Origin: Allorhizobium borbori | GTDB taxonomy: Bacteria; Pseudomonadota; Alphaproteobacteria; Rhizobiales; Rhizobiaceae | Assembly: GCF_014196535.1 (NCBI RefSeq) | Contig: NZ_JACIDU010000011.1 | Coordinates: 1-64,000 of the forward strand | DNA: 64,000 nucleotides | Direction of reading: 5' to 3' | Shown here: positions 1 to 9,688 of the stretch, in pieces | Position numbering within the stretch: the first letter of the stretch is position 1 | Layout of the letters: every line of letters begins with the position of its first letter | Made by a program: the position numbers and the translations under genes | The notes under the pieces: model-generated | Databases searched by the model: none | Told to the model about the DNA's origin: nothing | What the model saw: only the letters and a program-made list of their open reading frames with translations

Positions 1-95
1 GAGGAACTTGACCACGACCGCAGACCCGAAACATACCTAACACGCGGGTCAATTCTCGGTGGAAACGCCGGGTCAGTTCTCAGTGGCAATCAACA
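1..95. mobile_element. Probable edge of an IS21-family insertion sequence
   Basis: Two direct copies of a 20-bp motif, GGGTCAATTCTCGGTGGAAA at 46-65 and GGGTCAGTTCTCAGTGGCAA at 70-89, match at 17 of 20 positions with a 24-bp period. The block ends in ...TCAACA at 95. Paired terminal repeats with a TG...CA boundary are the arrangement expected of IS21-family ends, where the IstA transposase binds several adjacent repeats. Bases 2-40 read as a short open C-terminal tail ending in TAA at 38-40, which could be the end of istB, but it is too short to recognise. The rest of the element lies outside the window, so the family assignment is an inference from the repeats alone. No target duplication can be checked. 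Confidence 0.4.
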
Positions 96-236
96 CGAAT
101 GCCCTGTCTTGTCCCCGAGATGTCCATCGCGTCTGTTTCGCGTGGGCATCACCTCTGGGCATCAGGTCGCCAATGATGCCAAAACGATATCCGGCACGAC
201 TGGAAAATCAAGGAATTAAGTGCTTTAAGGGAGAAT

Positions 237-310
237 TGGCTGGGGAACCTGGATTCGAACCAAGATTAACGGAGTCAGAGTCCGTCGTTCTACCATTGAA
301 CTATTCCCCA
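237..310 (-). tRNA. tRNA-Gln (anticodon CUG)
   Basis: Read on the minus strand, the sequence folds as a complete tRNA. The acceptor stem pairs TGGGGAA with TTCCCCA, followed by the G discriminator and an encoded CCA end at 239-237. The anticodon stem ACGGA/TCCGT closes the seven-base loop CTCTGAC, giving anticodon CUG, which reads the glutamine codon CAG. The T arm contains the usual GGTTCGAATCC core. The length is 74 nt with CCA and no intron. It stands alone about 140 bp from the IS-like end. Confidence 0.93.
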
Positions 311-342
311 GCAGGGGCGGGCGTTGCCGTCCGATGAGCGGG

Positions 343-370
343 CTTATAAACAAATCACCGGCGAATGCAA
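343..370 (-). promoter_or_regulatory. Probable sigma-70 promoter of tRNA-Gln
   Basis: On the minus strand, TTGCAT (370-365) and TATAAG (348-343) are separated by 16 bp. The -10 matches TATAAT at five of six positions. The start would fall near 336, about 25 nt before the mature tRNA 5' end at 310, a normal distance for RNase P processing. No other gene on this strand could use it. Confidence 0.5.
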
Positions 371-524
371 TTGGGTTTTCGAAAAAAATGCACAGATTGA
401 GGTCGCGGCGGCGGTCCCAAAAACAGTTTGGAGAATAGCGCGGCCACTGGTATGTTCAGGGCAACGTAGCATTTAATGCCAGCAGCACGCCTTCAAGGCC
501 TTGCGCGGCGTATAGGACATTGAC

Positions 525-2117
525 GTGAAAGACCCCGAAAACGGCCATCGGCCGTCCGAAGACGGGGTGTCGGCGGTTGGGCGCTCGGAGGTGAAATCCC
601 CTCGGCGCCGCAAGGGTAGACGTGGCGGTGGCAACCGCGGCGCAGCCAAGCCTGTCGATGCCGGACCGGATTCGACCGCCGGTCCGCCTGCGCACCCCGT
701 TTTGGCGGGCGCGGGCGAATTGTCTCACAAGAAGCGAAAGCGTCGCCGCCGGTCGAAATCTGCGGGCCAGAACGCACCTGCTGTGGTGCAGGGACAGGGG
801 GCTGCAATTGAGCCCTCGGGCAGCCGGACGGGCGCAAATCCAGCGCCGCAGAGCGGCAAGGCTCGCCACAAGCATCGCAACCATCACCAGAAACGGGGTC
901 CTCAGGGCAGGCCGCTCGGCGCGGGTGGCAACCGTTCTGCGGGTGCGGTCACCCATGCGGAAAACCGTACGGCGGAGGGCGGCGAGCGTGTGAACACACA
1001 GCGCCACGCCGAGCCGCGCCGTGCGCCGCAAAGGGAGGGGGGCGCTGCCCCTGCAACTGCGTCTGCCGGTCATAACGATCTTTACGCCGCGCTTGATCTC
1101 GGCACCAATAATTGCCGCCTTCTGGTGGCGCAGCCCACACGTCCCGGCCAGTTCCGCGTTATCGATGCCTTCTCGCGCATCGTGCGGCTTGGCGAAGGCC
1201 TGGGCGGCAGTGGTCGTCTCTCGGTGGATGCGATGGACCGGGCTGTCGAGGCCTTGCGTGTCTGCGCCGCCAAGCTACAGGCCCGCCGCATTCGCCGCAT
1301 GCGGCTGATTGCGACGGAAGCCTGCCGCGCGGCTGCGAATGGCGAGGAATTCCTGGCGCGCGTGACGGAAGAAACCGGGCTCGATCTCGAGATCATCGAC
1401 CGCGAGACGGAGGCACGGCTGGCGGTTTCGGGCTGCTCGTCGCTGGTGGAGGCGGAAGCCCGCTCGGTCGTCCTGTTCGATATCGGCGGCGGGTCCTCGG
1501 AAATTGCCATGATTCGCCTCGGTCGCCACCGGGCGGGTGGGCGTCTTGCCAATCACATCACCCACTGGACCTCGCTGCCCGTCGGCGTCGTTACGCTGTC
1601 TGAGCGCCACGGTGGCCGCGACGTGACGCCGACCGTGTTCGATGCCATGGTGTCGGAAGTGGATGGCATGCTGGCGCGCTTCGATTGCCCGCCGGTGCCG
1701 GGCGCGGAAAACGGCGGCATTCCCGATGACTTCCACCTGATCGGCACGTCGGGCACGGTCACGACGCTTGCTGGCGTCCATCTCGGTCTGCCGCGTTATG
1801 ATCGCCGGCGGGTGGATGGATTGTGGCTTTCGGATGCGGAAGTCTCGGCCATGCAGGCCAAGCTCCTGTCCTGGGATTTCGACGGCCGGGCCGCCAATCC
1901 CTGCATCGGGCCTGATCGCGCCGATCTGGTTCTGGCGGGATGCGCCATTCTGGAGGCCATTCGCCGCCGCTGGCCGTCGAAGCGCATGCGCGTTGCCGAT
2001 CGCGGCCTGCGCGAAGGGCTTTTGACGGACATGATGATGGAAGACGGCGTCTGGCGGCGCATGGGCCAGAGGCCGCGCCGGTCCGGGCGCGGCAAACACA
2101 CGCAGAAAGACGGGTGA
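525..2117 (+). CDS. Ppx/GppA family phosphatase with long basic N-terminal extension
   Basis: This belongs to the exopolyphosphatase/guanosine pentaphosphatase family, which hydrolyses polyphosphate or pppGpp. The ASKHA-fold core begins near residue 183. The first phosphate-binding loop, DLGTNN, is near 190, and the second, DIGGGSSE, near 318. [12 protein letters not shown] loop follows near 405. The first 180 residues (of 530) are low-complexity and very rich in Lys/Arg, with clusters such as [14 protein letters not shown] and [12 protein letters not shown], so the protein is far longer than a minimal single-domain Ppx/GppA. Translation is taken from the GTG at 525; the tail remains in frame throughout, with no better later start. 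The gene ends 4 bp before rlmE and is probably cotranscribed with it. Polyphosphatase versus pppGpp hydrolase activity cannot be decided from the sequence. Confidence 0.9.
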   Translation: MKDPENGHRPSEDGVSAVGRSEVKSPRRRKGRRGGGNRGAAKPVDAGPDSTAGPPAHPVLAGAGELSHKKRKRRRRSKSAGQNAPAVVQGQGAAIEPSGSRTGANPAPQSGKARHKHRNHHQKRGPQGRPLGAGGNRSAGAVTHAENRTAEGGERVNTQRHAEPRRAPQREGGAAPATASAGHNDLYAALDLGTNNCRLLVAQPTRPGQFRVIDAFSRIVRLGEGLGGSGRLSVDAMDRAVEALRVCAAKLQARRIRRMRLIATEACRAAANGEEFLARVTEETGLDLEIIDRETEARLAVSGCSSLVEAEARSVVLFDIGGGSSEIAMIRLGRHRAGGRLANHITHWTSLPVGVVTLSERHGGRDVTPTVFDAMVSEVDGMLARFDCPPVPGAENGGIPDDFHLIGTSGTVTTLAGVHLGLPRYDRRRVDGLWLSDAEVSAMQAKLLSWDFDGRAANPCIGPDRADLVLAGCAILEAIRRRWPSKRMRVADRGLREGLLTDMMMEDGVWRRMGQRPRRSGRGKHTQKDG

Positions 2118-2121
2118 AGCC

Positions 2122-2874
2122 ATGGTCAAGACACCGAGCGGCAGCAATCGCACCGGCCGCAAGATCGGCCAGAAGGTCAAGAAGGGCAAGCTGAAGGCGT
2201 CGTCGCGACGCTGGATCGAACGCCACATCAACGATCCCTATGTGCAGCGCGCGAAGCTTGAGGGTTACCGCGCCCGCGCCGCGTTCAAGCTGCTGGAAAT
2301 CGATGAGAAGCACGGCATCCTGAAGGGCGCGCGCCGCATCATCGATCTGGGGGCCGCACCCGGAAGCTGGTCGCAGATCGCCGCCAAGGTCACGAATTCG
2401 ACGGAAGAGGATATTCGCGTCGTCGGTATCGACTTTCTCGAAGTTGCGCCCATTCCGGGCGTGACCCTCCTGCAGATGGACTTTCTGGATGACAATGCTC
2501 CGCGCGCCATTATGGACGCTCTGCGTGGCACGCCGGATCTGGTGATTTCGGATATGGCCGCTCCCACCACCGGCCACCAGAAGACCGACCACCTGCGCAC
2601 CATGCACCTGTGCGAGGTTGCCGCCCATTTCGCCGTTTCGGTTCTGGCCGAAGGCGGTCACTTCCTCGCCAAGACCTTCCAGGGCGGTACGGAGCGTGAT
2701 CTCCTGAACCTGCTCAAACAGAATTTCAGGCAGGTCATTCACATCAAGCCGGGCTCATCGCGTGCCGAATCCGTGGAAATGTTCCTGCTTGCCAAGGGGT
2801 TCAAGGGCCAGAAGCACGTTGCCGATGAAGCAGCGGCTGCAGTCGATGAAGTGGAAGAGGACGACGAGGCCTGA
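2122..2874 (+). CDS. rlmE: 23S rRNA (uridine-2552-2'-O)-methyltransferase RlmE (RrmJ/FtsJ)
   Basis: RlmE methylates the 2'-OH of U2552 in the A-loop of 23S rRNA, a late step in large-subunit assembly. The SAM-binding motif [11 protein letters not shown] starts at residue 75. The catalytic tetrad of the FtsJ family is present as Lys56, Asp144, Lys184 and Glu219, with spacing very close to E. coli Lys38-Asp124-Lys164-Glu199. The protein has 250 residues, slightly longer than the E. coli enzyme, owing to a basic N-terminal leader ([19 protein letters not shown]) and an acidic, alanine-rich tail. The ATG at 2122 follows the ppx/gppA stop by 4 bp, which suggests translational linkage. Confidence 0.97.
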   Translation: MVKTPSGSNRTGRKIGQKVKKGKLKASSRRWIERHINDPYVQRAKLEGYRARAAFKLLEIDEKHGILKGARRIIDLGAAPGSWSQIAAKVTNSTEEDIRVVGIDFLEVAPIPGVTLLQMDFLDDNAPRAIMDALRGTPDLVISDMAAPTTGHQKTDHLRTMHLCEVAAHFAVSVLAEGGHFLAKTFQGGTERDLLNLLKQNFRQVIHIKPGSSRAESVEMFLLAKGFKGQKHVADEAAAAVDEVEEDDEA

Positions 2875-2892
2875 GCGGGGCTTCCCGGACCA

Positions 2893-4287
2893 TCAGGCTT
2901 CGATCTCTGCTTTTGCCCGGTGTCCGGAAACGGAAGCGCCCGCGTTTTTCGGCAGGCCGAAAAGCGGCGGCAGCGAGGCCAGCGAAAGCGCGGCAACCAC
3001 GAAGAAGGCGACATGAAAATCGCCGAGTGCCAGATGCGACCCTGAAAACAGGGACCTGATCTCCAGAATGGATGCGGCGGTGGCAACACCGAGCGCAAGG
3101 CTGATCTGCTGTGCGACCGACGCGATGGATGTCGCCTGGCTTGCCTGCGCATCTTCGATGTCGGAGTAGGAAAGCGTATTAGTGGCTGTGAAGAAGAACG
3201 AGCGCATGAACCCCGCCATCAGCAGGAAGAAGAAGATCACCGCATAGGGCGTTTCAGGCGTCATGAAGCCGTTGGCCGCGGTAACGATCGTGGTGACGAT
3301 GGCGGAGCAGATCAACACCGTGCGGAAGCCGGCGAAGGCCAGCACGCGCCGGGCGATGAACTTGGTGGTGATTGCGCCGATGGCGCCGACGAACGTGATC
3401 ATGCCTGATTGGAACGGTGACAGACCGAAGCCGAGTTGCAGCATCAGCGGCATGAGAAAGGGAATGGCGCCGCTGGCGATCCGAAACAGGGTGCCGGAAA
3501 CGATTGCCGTGCGAAACGTCCGGTTGGAGAAAATCGACAGGGACAGGATGGGCGAGGGCGTGCGCCGGGCATGCGCGACATAGGCAAGGCAGGCCCCCGC
3601 GCCGATGAGCGTGGTCACGACGCCGATGATGGGGGGAAGCGCCGGCAGGCTCATCACGGACAGACCGAAGATGATACCGCCGGCGGCGGTGGCTGAAAGC
3701 AGGAAGCCGCGCACATCCAGCGGCGGCGGTGCATCCGCCTCGACATCCGGCAGGTAGATGCCGGAGAGGATGTAACCGACGACACCGAAGGGCACGTTGA
3801 TCAGGAAGATCCAGTGCCAGGAAAAATAGGTGGTGATGAAGCCGCCGATGGGTGGCCCGGTCAATGGGCCGACGAGGCCTGGAATGGTGAGCAGGGCCAT
3901 GGCCGACACCAGATCGCTGCGCTTGGTGGTTCGCAACAAAACGAGACGGCCGACCGGCATCATCATGGCGCCGCCCATGCCCTGGAAAAAGCGGGAAAAG
4001 ACGAATTGCAGCAGGTTGCCTGAAAAGGCGCAGGCGATGGAGCCGAGAATGAAGACGATGATGGCAAGGCGGAACACCCGCTTGGCGCCAAAGCGGTCGG
4101 CCATCCAGCCGCTGACCGGAATGAAGATTGCCAGCGCCACGAGATAGGCGGTCACGGCCAGCTTCAGCGTAATCGGACCAACGCCGAGATCGGCGGCGAT
4201 GGCCGGGAGCGCCGTGGCGATCACGGTGGAATCCATCTGCTCCATGAAGAGCGCGACGGCGAGGATGAGTGGAACGATGCGGTTCAT
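2893..4287 (-). CDS. MFS drug exporter, EmrB/QacA (DHA2) type
   Basis: This is a polytopic inner-membrane proton-coupled exporter of the major facilitator superfamily. Recognisable features are the DHA2-like first helix (LFMEQMDSTVIATALPAIA), the motif A loop GWMADRFGAKRVF, and the long series of hydrophobic helices continuing to the C terminus. The start is set at the ATG at 4287 (MNRIVPLILAVALF), which gives 464 residues; upstream in-frame codons would add a hydrophilic leader not expected in the family. The substrate is unknown. The gene is divergent from the MBL-fold hydrolase, with a 23-bp dyad between them and no regulator gene beside either. It converges closely on rlmE. Confidence 0.9.
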   Translation of the reverse strand: MNRIVPLILAVALFMEQMDSTVIATALPAIAADLGVGPITLKLAVTAYLVALAIFIPVSGWMADRFGAKRVFRLAIIVFILGSIACAFSGNLLQFVFSRFFQGMGGAMMMPVGRLVLLRTTKRSDLVSAMALLTIPGLVGPLTGPPIGGFITTYFSWHWIFLINVPFGVVGYILSGIYLPDVEADAPPPLDVRGFLLSATAAGGIIFGLSVMSLPALPPIIGVVTTLIGAGACLAYVAHARRTPSPILSLSIFSNRTFRTAIVSGTLFRIASGAIPFLMPLMLQLGFGLSPFQSGMITFVGAIGAITTKFIARRVLAFAGFRTVLICSAIVTTIVTAANGFMTPETPYAVIFFFLLMAGFMRSFFFTATNTLSYSDIEDAQASQATSIASVAQQISLALGVATAASILEIRSLFSGSHLALGDFHVAFFVVAALSLASLPPLFGLPKNAGASVSGHRAKAEIEA

Positions 4288-4381
4288 GGGGCCTTGGCGG
4301 ACGTGCGGCGATAGCGTTTGCGATTGTCTGTAAACCGAGATTTGGTCCGAGCCAATCACGCATTCATGAAATAGCTCCTCC

Positions 4382-4404
4382 CACGCCGACTTCAAGTCTG
4401 CGTG
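4382..4404. promoter_or_regulatory. 23-bp near-perfect dyad in the MFS/MBL divergent region
   Basis: The left arm CACGCCGACTT (4382-4392), a central C, and the right arm AAGTCTGCGTG (4394-4404) are complementary at 10 of 11 positions. The dyad lies 61 bp before the MBL start codon and 95 bp before the MFS start codon. This fits an operator for a dimeric repressor controlling both genes, although a transcribed hairpin is also possible. The cognate regulator is not encoded nearby. Confidence 0.5.
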
Positions 4405-4464
4405 AGGCGACTTTCCTTGTCACAGTCCCATCCTATGTTGGAGATCACGGCAAAGGAGGACATT

Positions 4465-5460
4465 ATGTCGAACGAAGTGATTTTCAACAGACGCCTGCTG
4501 CTCGGTGCCGGTGCGGCGGCGCTGGCTGCACCCGCGGTGTTTGGCGCAAGCCGCGCCACCGCCCAGGAGAGCAAGACGGAAACGATGACGAAAGCGGCCT
4601 TGCCCCCTGAAATTCACCGCTTCAATGTCGGGACCTTCGAGGTCACGGTCATCAAGGATGGTGCGCGGCCGTCTGGTCAGCCGAACGAAACCTTCGGCAT
4701 CAACCAGAAGCCGGAGGATGTCGCCCGGCTGCTGACCGATAATTTCCTGCCGCCGAATGTCTTTGCAAACAGCTTTGCCCCCGTGCTCGTGAAGGCCGGA
4801 TCGGAAGTGGTCCTGTTCGATACCGGGCTCGGCGAGGCCGGGCGGGAATGGGGCGGCGGGCGTTTGCTCGACGGTCTGGCCGCTGCCGGCTACACGCCTG
4901 ATGACGTGACCGTGGTCGTTCTCACCCACATGCATGGCGATCATATCGGCGGCATGACGGAAAAGGGCCAGCCGACCTTCCCGAAAGCCCGCTACGTCAC
5001 CGGTCAGGTGGAATATGACTTCTGGGTCGATCCGGCCCGTGCCGGCACGCCGGCCGAGGGTGGACAACAGGGCGTTCTCGCCAAGGTAAAGCCATTTGCG
5101 GAAAAGTTCACCTTCCTCTCCGATGGCGGTGAAGTCGTGCCCGGTATCAGCGCCATGGCCGCCTTCGGCCACTCACCGGGCCACATGATCTACGGGCTTG
5201 AATCCGAAGGCCGAAAACTGATCCTGACGGCGGACACGGCGAACCACTACGTGCTGTCGCTGCAAAGGCCGGACTGGGAAGTGCGCTTCGATATGGACAA
5301 GGCCGCCGCTGCCGCAACACGCAGGAAGGTGTTCGACATGATCGCCACCGACCGGCTCGCCTTCCTTGGCTATCACATGCCCTTCCCCTCGGTGGGCTAT
5401 GTGGAAAAGCACGAGGCCGGTTACCGCTTCGTGCCGAAGTCCTATCAGTTCGACGTCTGA
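4465..5460 (+). CDS. Exported metallo-beta-lactamase-fold hydrolase (Tat-type signal)
   Basis: This is a metal-dependent hydrolase of the MBL superfamily. The signature HxHxDH is present as THMHGDH, with His155, His157, Asp159 and His160. Downstream metal ligands are likely in GHSPGH (His236/His240) and DTANH. The N terminus, NRRLLLGAGAAALAAPAVFG, is a twin-arginine-like signal followed by AxA, so export to the periplasm in a folded, metal-loaded state is likely. The ATG at 4465 is chosen because an excellent AAGGAGGA sits 4 bp upstream; an earlier in-frame start at 4402 would bury the signal. The length is 331 residues. The fold is shared by lactonases, phosphodiesterases and sulfatases, so the substrate cannot be named. 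The divergent MFS exporter may act on a related compound. Confidence 0.88.
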   Translation: MSNEVIFNRRLLLGAGAAALAAPAVFGASRATAQESKTETMTKAALPPEIHRFNVGTFEVTVIKDGARPSGQPNETFGINQKPEDVARLLTDNFLPPNVFANSFAPVLVKAGSEVVLFDTGLGEAGREWGGGRLLDGLAAAGYTPDDVTVVVLTHMHGDHIGGMTEKGQPTFPKARYVTGQVEYDFWVDPARAGTPAEGGQQGVLAKVKPFAEKFTFLSDGGEVVPGISAMAAFGHSPGHMIYGLESEGRKLILTADTANHYVLSLQRPDWEVRFDMDKAAAAATRRKVFDMIATDRLAFLGYHMPFPSVGYVEKHEAGYRFVPKSYQFDV

Positions 5461-5475
5461 AGAAAGATGTGACTA

Positions 5476-5501
5476 CACCCTCTCCCGATGAGGAGAGGGT
5501 G
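5476..5501 (+). terminator. Hairpin after the MBL gene (terminator-like or REP-like)
   Basis: CACCCTCTCC (5476-5485) and GGAGAGGGTG (5492-5501) form a perfect 10-bp stem with a six-base loop, starting 16 bp after the MBL stop codon. A second small stem, GTGCC...GGCAC, follows. There is no T-tract, so this may be a 3'-end-stabilising or repetitive palindrome instead of an intrinsic terminator. Confidence 0.5.
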
Positions 5502-5585
5502 CCTCAAGAGAGGGCACGCAACCTGAGTGAAATGGTTATATTTATTATATTACAGGACGTTAATGCGGATTAGAAATTGGTAATA

Positions 5586-5599
5586 TTGATCTGAATCAC
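5586..5599. promoter_or_regulatory. FNR/FixK-type box (anaerobox)
   Basis: TTGATCTGAATCAC matches the consensus TTGAT-N4-ATCAA at 9 of 10 defined bases. Its centre lies 66 bp before the start codon of the ferritin-like gene, which would put a class II transcription start about 25 nt before the ATG. The surrounding 100 bp is AT-rich compared with its neighbours. An overlapping inverted repeat, ATCACATA (5595-5602) and TATGTGAT (5613-5620), shares the right half-site. Confidence 0.5.
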
Positions 5600-5658
5600 A
5601 TAGTGAAAATAATATGTGATGTTAGTGTCTCCCTGTAAGCCCCATCAGGAGACACGCC

Positions 5659-6150
5659 ATGAACAAAACCATTTCCGCCCTGATCCTTGCGGTCGTCCCT
5701 GTGGCGCTGCCTTTGAGCGCTGTCGCCGGCGCCCTTGAAAAGCCGGCCGAGGCGGCGCTCCAGCGCGCGCTGGAGGATGAGTACCATGCCGAAGCCTTTT
5801 ATGATGCCGTGATGGCGAAGTTCGGTGAGGTCCGCCCCTTCGTCAATATTATCGAAGCCGAGCGCCGGCATGCGTCCATGCTCGCCGATGCCATGAAGAC
5901 CTATGACCTGAATGTCCCGAAAAACCGGCAGATCGGTTCTGCCGAAATGAAGGCCGCCGTGCCGGCGACGCTTGGCGAGGCCTGTCGCATGGGCGTTGCG
6001 GCCGAGATTGCCAATCGCGATCTCTACCGGAAGGAGCTTCTACCCGCCGTGACCGGCCATGCCGATATCGCGACGGTTTTCGAGCGGCTGAGTGCGGCCT
6101 CTGACAACAATCACCTGCCGGCCTTCCAGCGTTGCGTCGCCCGTAATTGA
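5659..6150 (+). CDS. Exported ferritin-like protein, DUF2202 type
   Basis: This is a 163-residue protein with a cleavable signal peptide (MNKTISALILAVVPVALPLSAVAGA). The mature part resembles the ferritin-like DUF2202 family: EDEYHAEAFYDAVMAKFG is followed by NIIEAERRHASML, the ExxY/ExxH arrangement of a carboxylate-bridged metal site within a helical bundle. A second pair of helices (EIANRDLYRKELL...NNHLPAFQRCV) completes the domain. The role is unknown; periplasmic metal binding or peroxide/oxygen handling are possibilities. A good AGGAG lies 8 bp before the ATG. The gene appears monocistronic, and the FNR-type box upstream suggests induction at low oxygen. Confidence 0.78.
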   Translation: MNKTISALILAVVPVALPLSAVAGALEKPAEAALQRALEDEYHAEAFYDAVMAKFGEVRPFVNIIEAERRHASMLADAMKTYDLNVPKNRQIGSAEMKAAVPATLGEACRMGVAAEIANRDLYRKELLPAVTGHADIATVFERLSAASDNNHLPAFQRCVARN

Positions 6151-6182
6151 GGAACCAAACGTGACGGAGCTGTGAAATTATG

Positions 6183-6210
6183 CCGGACAGGGCGTTTTTG
6201 CCCGGTCCGG
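6183..6210 (+). other. Stem-loop in the guaB leader region
   Basis: CCGGACAGGGC (6183-6193) pairs with GCCCGGTCCGG (6200-6210) with a single A/G mismatch and a GTTTTT loop. It starts 33 bp after the ferritin-like gene stop and 143 bp before guaB. It may terminate the upstream transcript, although no T-run follows, or form part of a guaB leader. No known purine riboswitch core is visible to me. Confidence 0.45.
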
Positions 6211-6310
6211 CTGTTCCCATACCGTGAAAACCGTGGTACCAGCCCTCGCCAACTTCCCATTTCCGAAGACCAGCCTCCGGTCCCCCTCCGCCGGCATGGC
6301 CTTCTTTTAA

Positions 6311-7828
<1,518 letters not shown>

Positions 7829-7830
7829 CC

Positions 7831-8379
7831 ATGGCGCTGCATCCGGTCGATCGCATTATCCTGCTGACCGGGGCGGCCTCCGCCGCCCTGTTCGGCTGGA
7901 CCTATGTCGGGTTTCGTCAGCCGCTTTCGGCGCTTCTGCCGAATGTGGCGTTGCCTGATCTCGCGATCGGTGATCACGCCCGTGAAAGCGTCGCGGCATT
8001 CTTCCGCGCGCTGGCCGGGCAACCGGATGCCACCGCCCTGTTTCACAACATGCTGACCGGGCCGGAGCTTTATCTCCCGCTCGTTCTCGCCGTCTTCCTG
8101 TTTCTGCTGCTCCTGCGCGTTTCGAATGGTGCGCAGATGTTCAACCACCCGGTCGGCGGCCCGATGAAGGCCATCGTTCTGGTCCAGCCGCTGACCTATG
8201 TGCTGGCCGACTATGCCGAGAACGCCGTTTTCTTCGGCATGCTCGACCAGCCGGAGCCGCCGGTCTGGATGCTCGACCTGTCGCCCTGGCTGACAGCGTT
8301 CAAGTTCATCGGCCTGTCGCTGTCGGCGATCTTCGTGCTGCGCTTCACGGTGCTGCGCAAACTGCAACCGAAGACGTAA
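7831..8379 (+). CDS. Small membrane protein of unknown function downstream of guaB
   Basis: I do not recognise this 182-residue protein. It has about four hydrophobic segments, near residues 8-27, 83-101, 112-138 and 160-178. The sequence between the first two is soluble and probably faces one side of the membrane. A conserved-looking stretch, LTYVLADYAENAVFFGML, carries acidic residues within or beside a helix. The ATG lies 2 bp after the guaB stop, so it is almost certainly cotranscribed with guaB, but the sequence gives no direct hint of a purine-related role. Codon use matches its neighbours, so it is probably a real gene. Confidence 0.75.
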   Translation: MALHPVDRIILLTGAASAALFGWTYVGFRQPLSALLPNVALPDLAIGDHARESVAAFFRALAGQPDATALFHNMLTGPELYLPLVLAVFLFLLLLRVSNGAQMFNHPVGGPMKAIVLVQPLTYVLADYAENAVFFGMLDQPEPPVWMLDLSPWLTAFKFIGLSLSAIFVLRFTVLRKLQPKT

Positions 8380-8514
8380 CGTAATAACTTTACTAAATAA
8401 GTCATGTTTATGGGCGCCCTGTCGCGTTTCCGATACAGGTCGGCTTCACAATTTGCGTGTGTTTGATCCAGATCCTTGGATGCGCCGTTCCGGCCTGTTT
8501 TTCTATGCGCGGTT

Positions 8515-8535
8515 GTTTCGTCATGGCGACGAAAC
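8515..8535. promoter_or_regulatory. Perfect inverted repeat before adhP
   Basis: GTTTCGTC (8515-8522) and GACGAAAC (8528-8535) are perfect arms around a five-base centre, 36 bp before the adhP start. It could be an operator or a leader hairpin; no adjacent regulator is obviously matched to it. Confidence 0.4.
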
Positions 8536-8571
8536 GCACCGCCAAACGGAAAGACAAACGGGAGACGACCC

Positions 8572-9600
8572 ATGGCAAAGACAATGAAAGCCGCTGTCGT
8601 GCGGGCCTTCGGCCAGCCGCTGACCATCGAGGAAGTTCCGATCCCGGATCCGGGTCCGGGTGAAATTCTCATCAACTACAAGGCCACCGGCGTATGCCAC
8701 ACCGACCTGCACGCCGCCACCGGCGATTGGCCGGTAAAGCCCAATCCGCCCTTCATTCCCGGCCATGAGGGCGTGGGCTATGTCGCGAAGATCGGTGCCG
8801 GTGTCACCGGCATCAAGGAAGGCGACCGCGCCGGCACGCCTTGGCTCTACACCGCCTGCGGCTGCTGCATTCCCTGCCGCACCGGCTGGGAAACCCTGTG
8901 CCCGAGCCAGAAGAACGCCGGTTACTCCGTCAACGGTTCCTTTGCGGAATACGGCCTTGCTGATCCGAAGTTCGTCGGCCGCCTGCCGGATAATCTCGAA
9001 TTCGGCCCCGCGGCTCCGGTTCTGTGCGCCGGGGTGACGGTCTACAAGGGGCTGAAGGAAACGGAAGTGCGTCCCGGCGAATGGGTGGTCATTTCCGGTA
9101 TTGGCGGCCTCGGCCACATGGCCGTGCAATATGCCAAGGCCATGGGCATGCATGTCGTCGCCGCCGATATCTTCGACGACAAGCTGGAATTGGCAAAGAA
9201 GCTCGGCGCCGATATCACCGTCAATGGTCGTGATGCCGATGCCATCGCCCAGGTGCAGAAGGCCACCGGCGGCACCCATGGCGCGCTCGTCACCGCCGTT
9301 TCGCCCAAGGCGATGGAACAGGCCTATGGCTTCCTGCGCTCCAAGGGCACGATGGCGCTGGTCGGCCTGCCGCCGGGCTTCGTTTCCATCCCGGTGTTCG
9401 AAACCGTGTTGAAGCGCATCACGGTGCGCGGCTCCATCGTCGGCACGCGGCAGGATCTGGAGGAAGCGCTGACCTTCGCCGGTGAGGGCAAGGTGGCTGC
9501 CCACTTCTCTTGGGACAAGCTGGAAAACATCAACGCGATCTTCCACCGCATGGAAGAGGGCAAGATCGACGGACGTATCGTCGTGGATCTCGCCGCGTAA
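8572..9600 (+). CDS. adhP: Zinc-dependent alcohol dehydrogenase AdhP
   Basis: This is a cytosolic NAD(H)-dependent medium-chain dehydrogenase that interconverts primary alcohols and aldehydes. Catalytic zinc ligands are Cys42 (in CHTDLH) and the GHEGVG histidine region. The structural zinc lobe is intact as CGCCIPCRTGWETLC, with four cysteines. The Rossmann motif GIGGLGHMAVQYAKAMG is typical of the AdhP/AdhA subgroup. The ATG at 8572 gives 342 residues, the usual length, and has GGGAG upstream. Earlier in-frame starts would add a leader without family resemblance. It converges on the OxyR-type regulator. Confidence 0.94.
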   Translation: MAKTMKAAVVRAFGQPLTIEEVPIPDPGPGEILINYKATGVCHTDLHAATGDWPVKPNPPFIPGHEGVGYVAKIGAGVTGIKEGDRAGTPWLYTACGCCIPCRTGWETLCPSQKNAGYSVNGSFAEYGLADPKFVGRLPDNLEFGPAAPVLCAGVTVYKGLKETEVRPGEWVVISGIGGLGHMAVQYAKAMGMHVVAADIFDDKLELAKKLGADITVNGRDADAIAQVQKATGGTHGALVTAVSPKAMEQAYGFLRSKGTMALVGLPPGFVSIPVFETVLKRITVRGSIVGTRQDLEEALTFAGEGKVAAHFSWDKLENINAIFHRMEEGKIDGRIVVDLAA

Positions 9601-9616
9601 GCTTTGAACAATGGAT

Positions 9617-9635
9617 GGGGCGCGGAAAGCGCCCC
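9617..9635. terminator. GC-rich hairpin between adhP and oxyR-like gene
   Basis: GGGGCGC (9617-9623) and GCGCCCC (9629-9635) form a 7-bp stem with a GGAAA loop between two convergent genes. A T-run is missing on both sides, so termination would need other factors. Confidence 0.4.
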
Positions 9636-9688
9636 CTCCGGCCATCGGGCAGGTTCCACTCTTCCGGCGATGCCCGCAAGGCAGGCGA

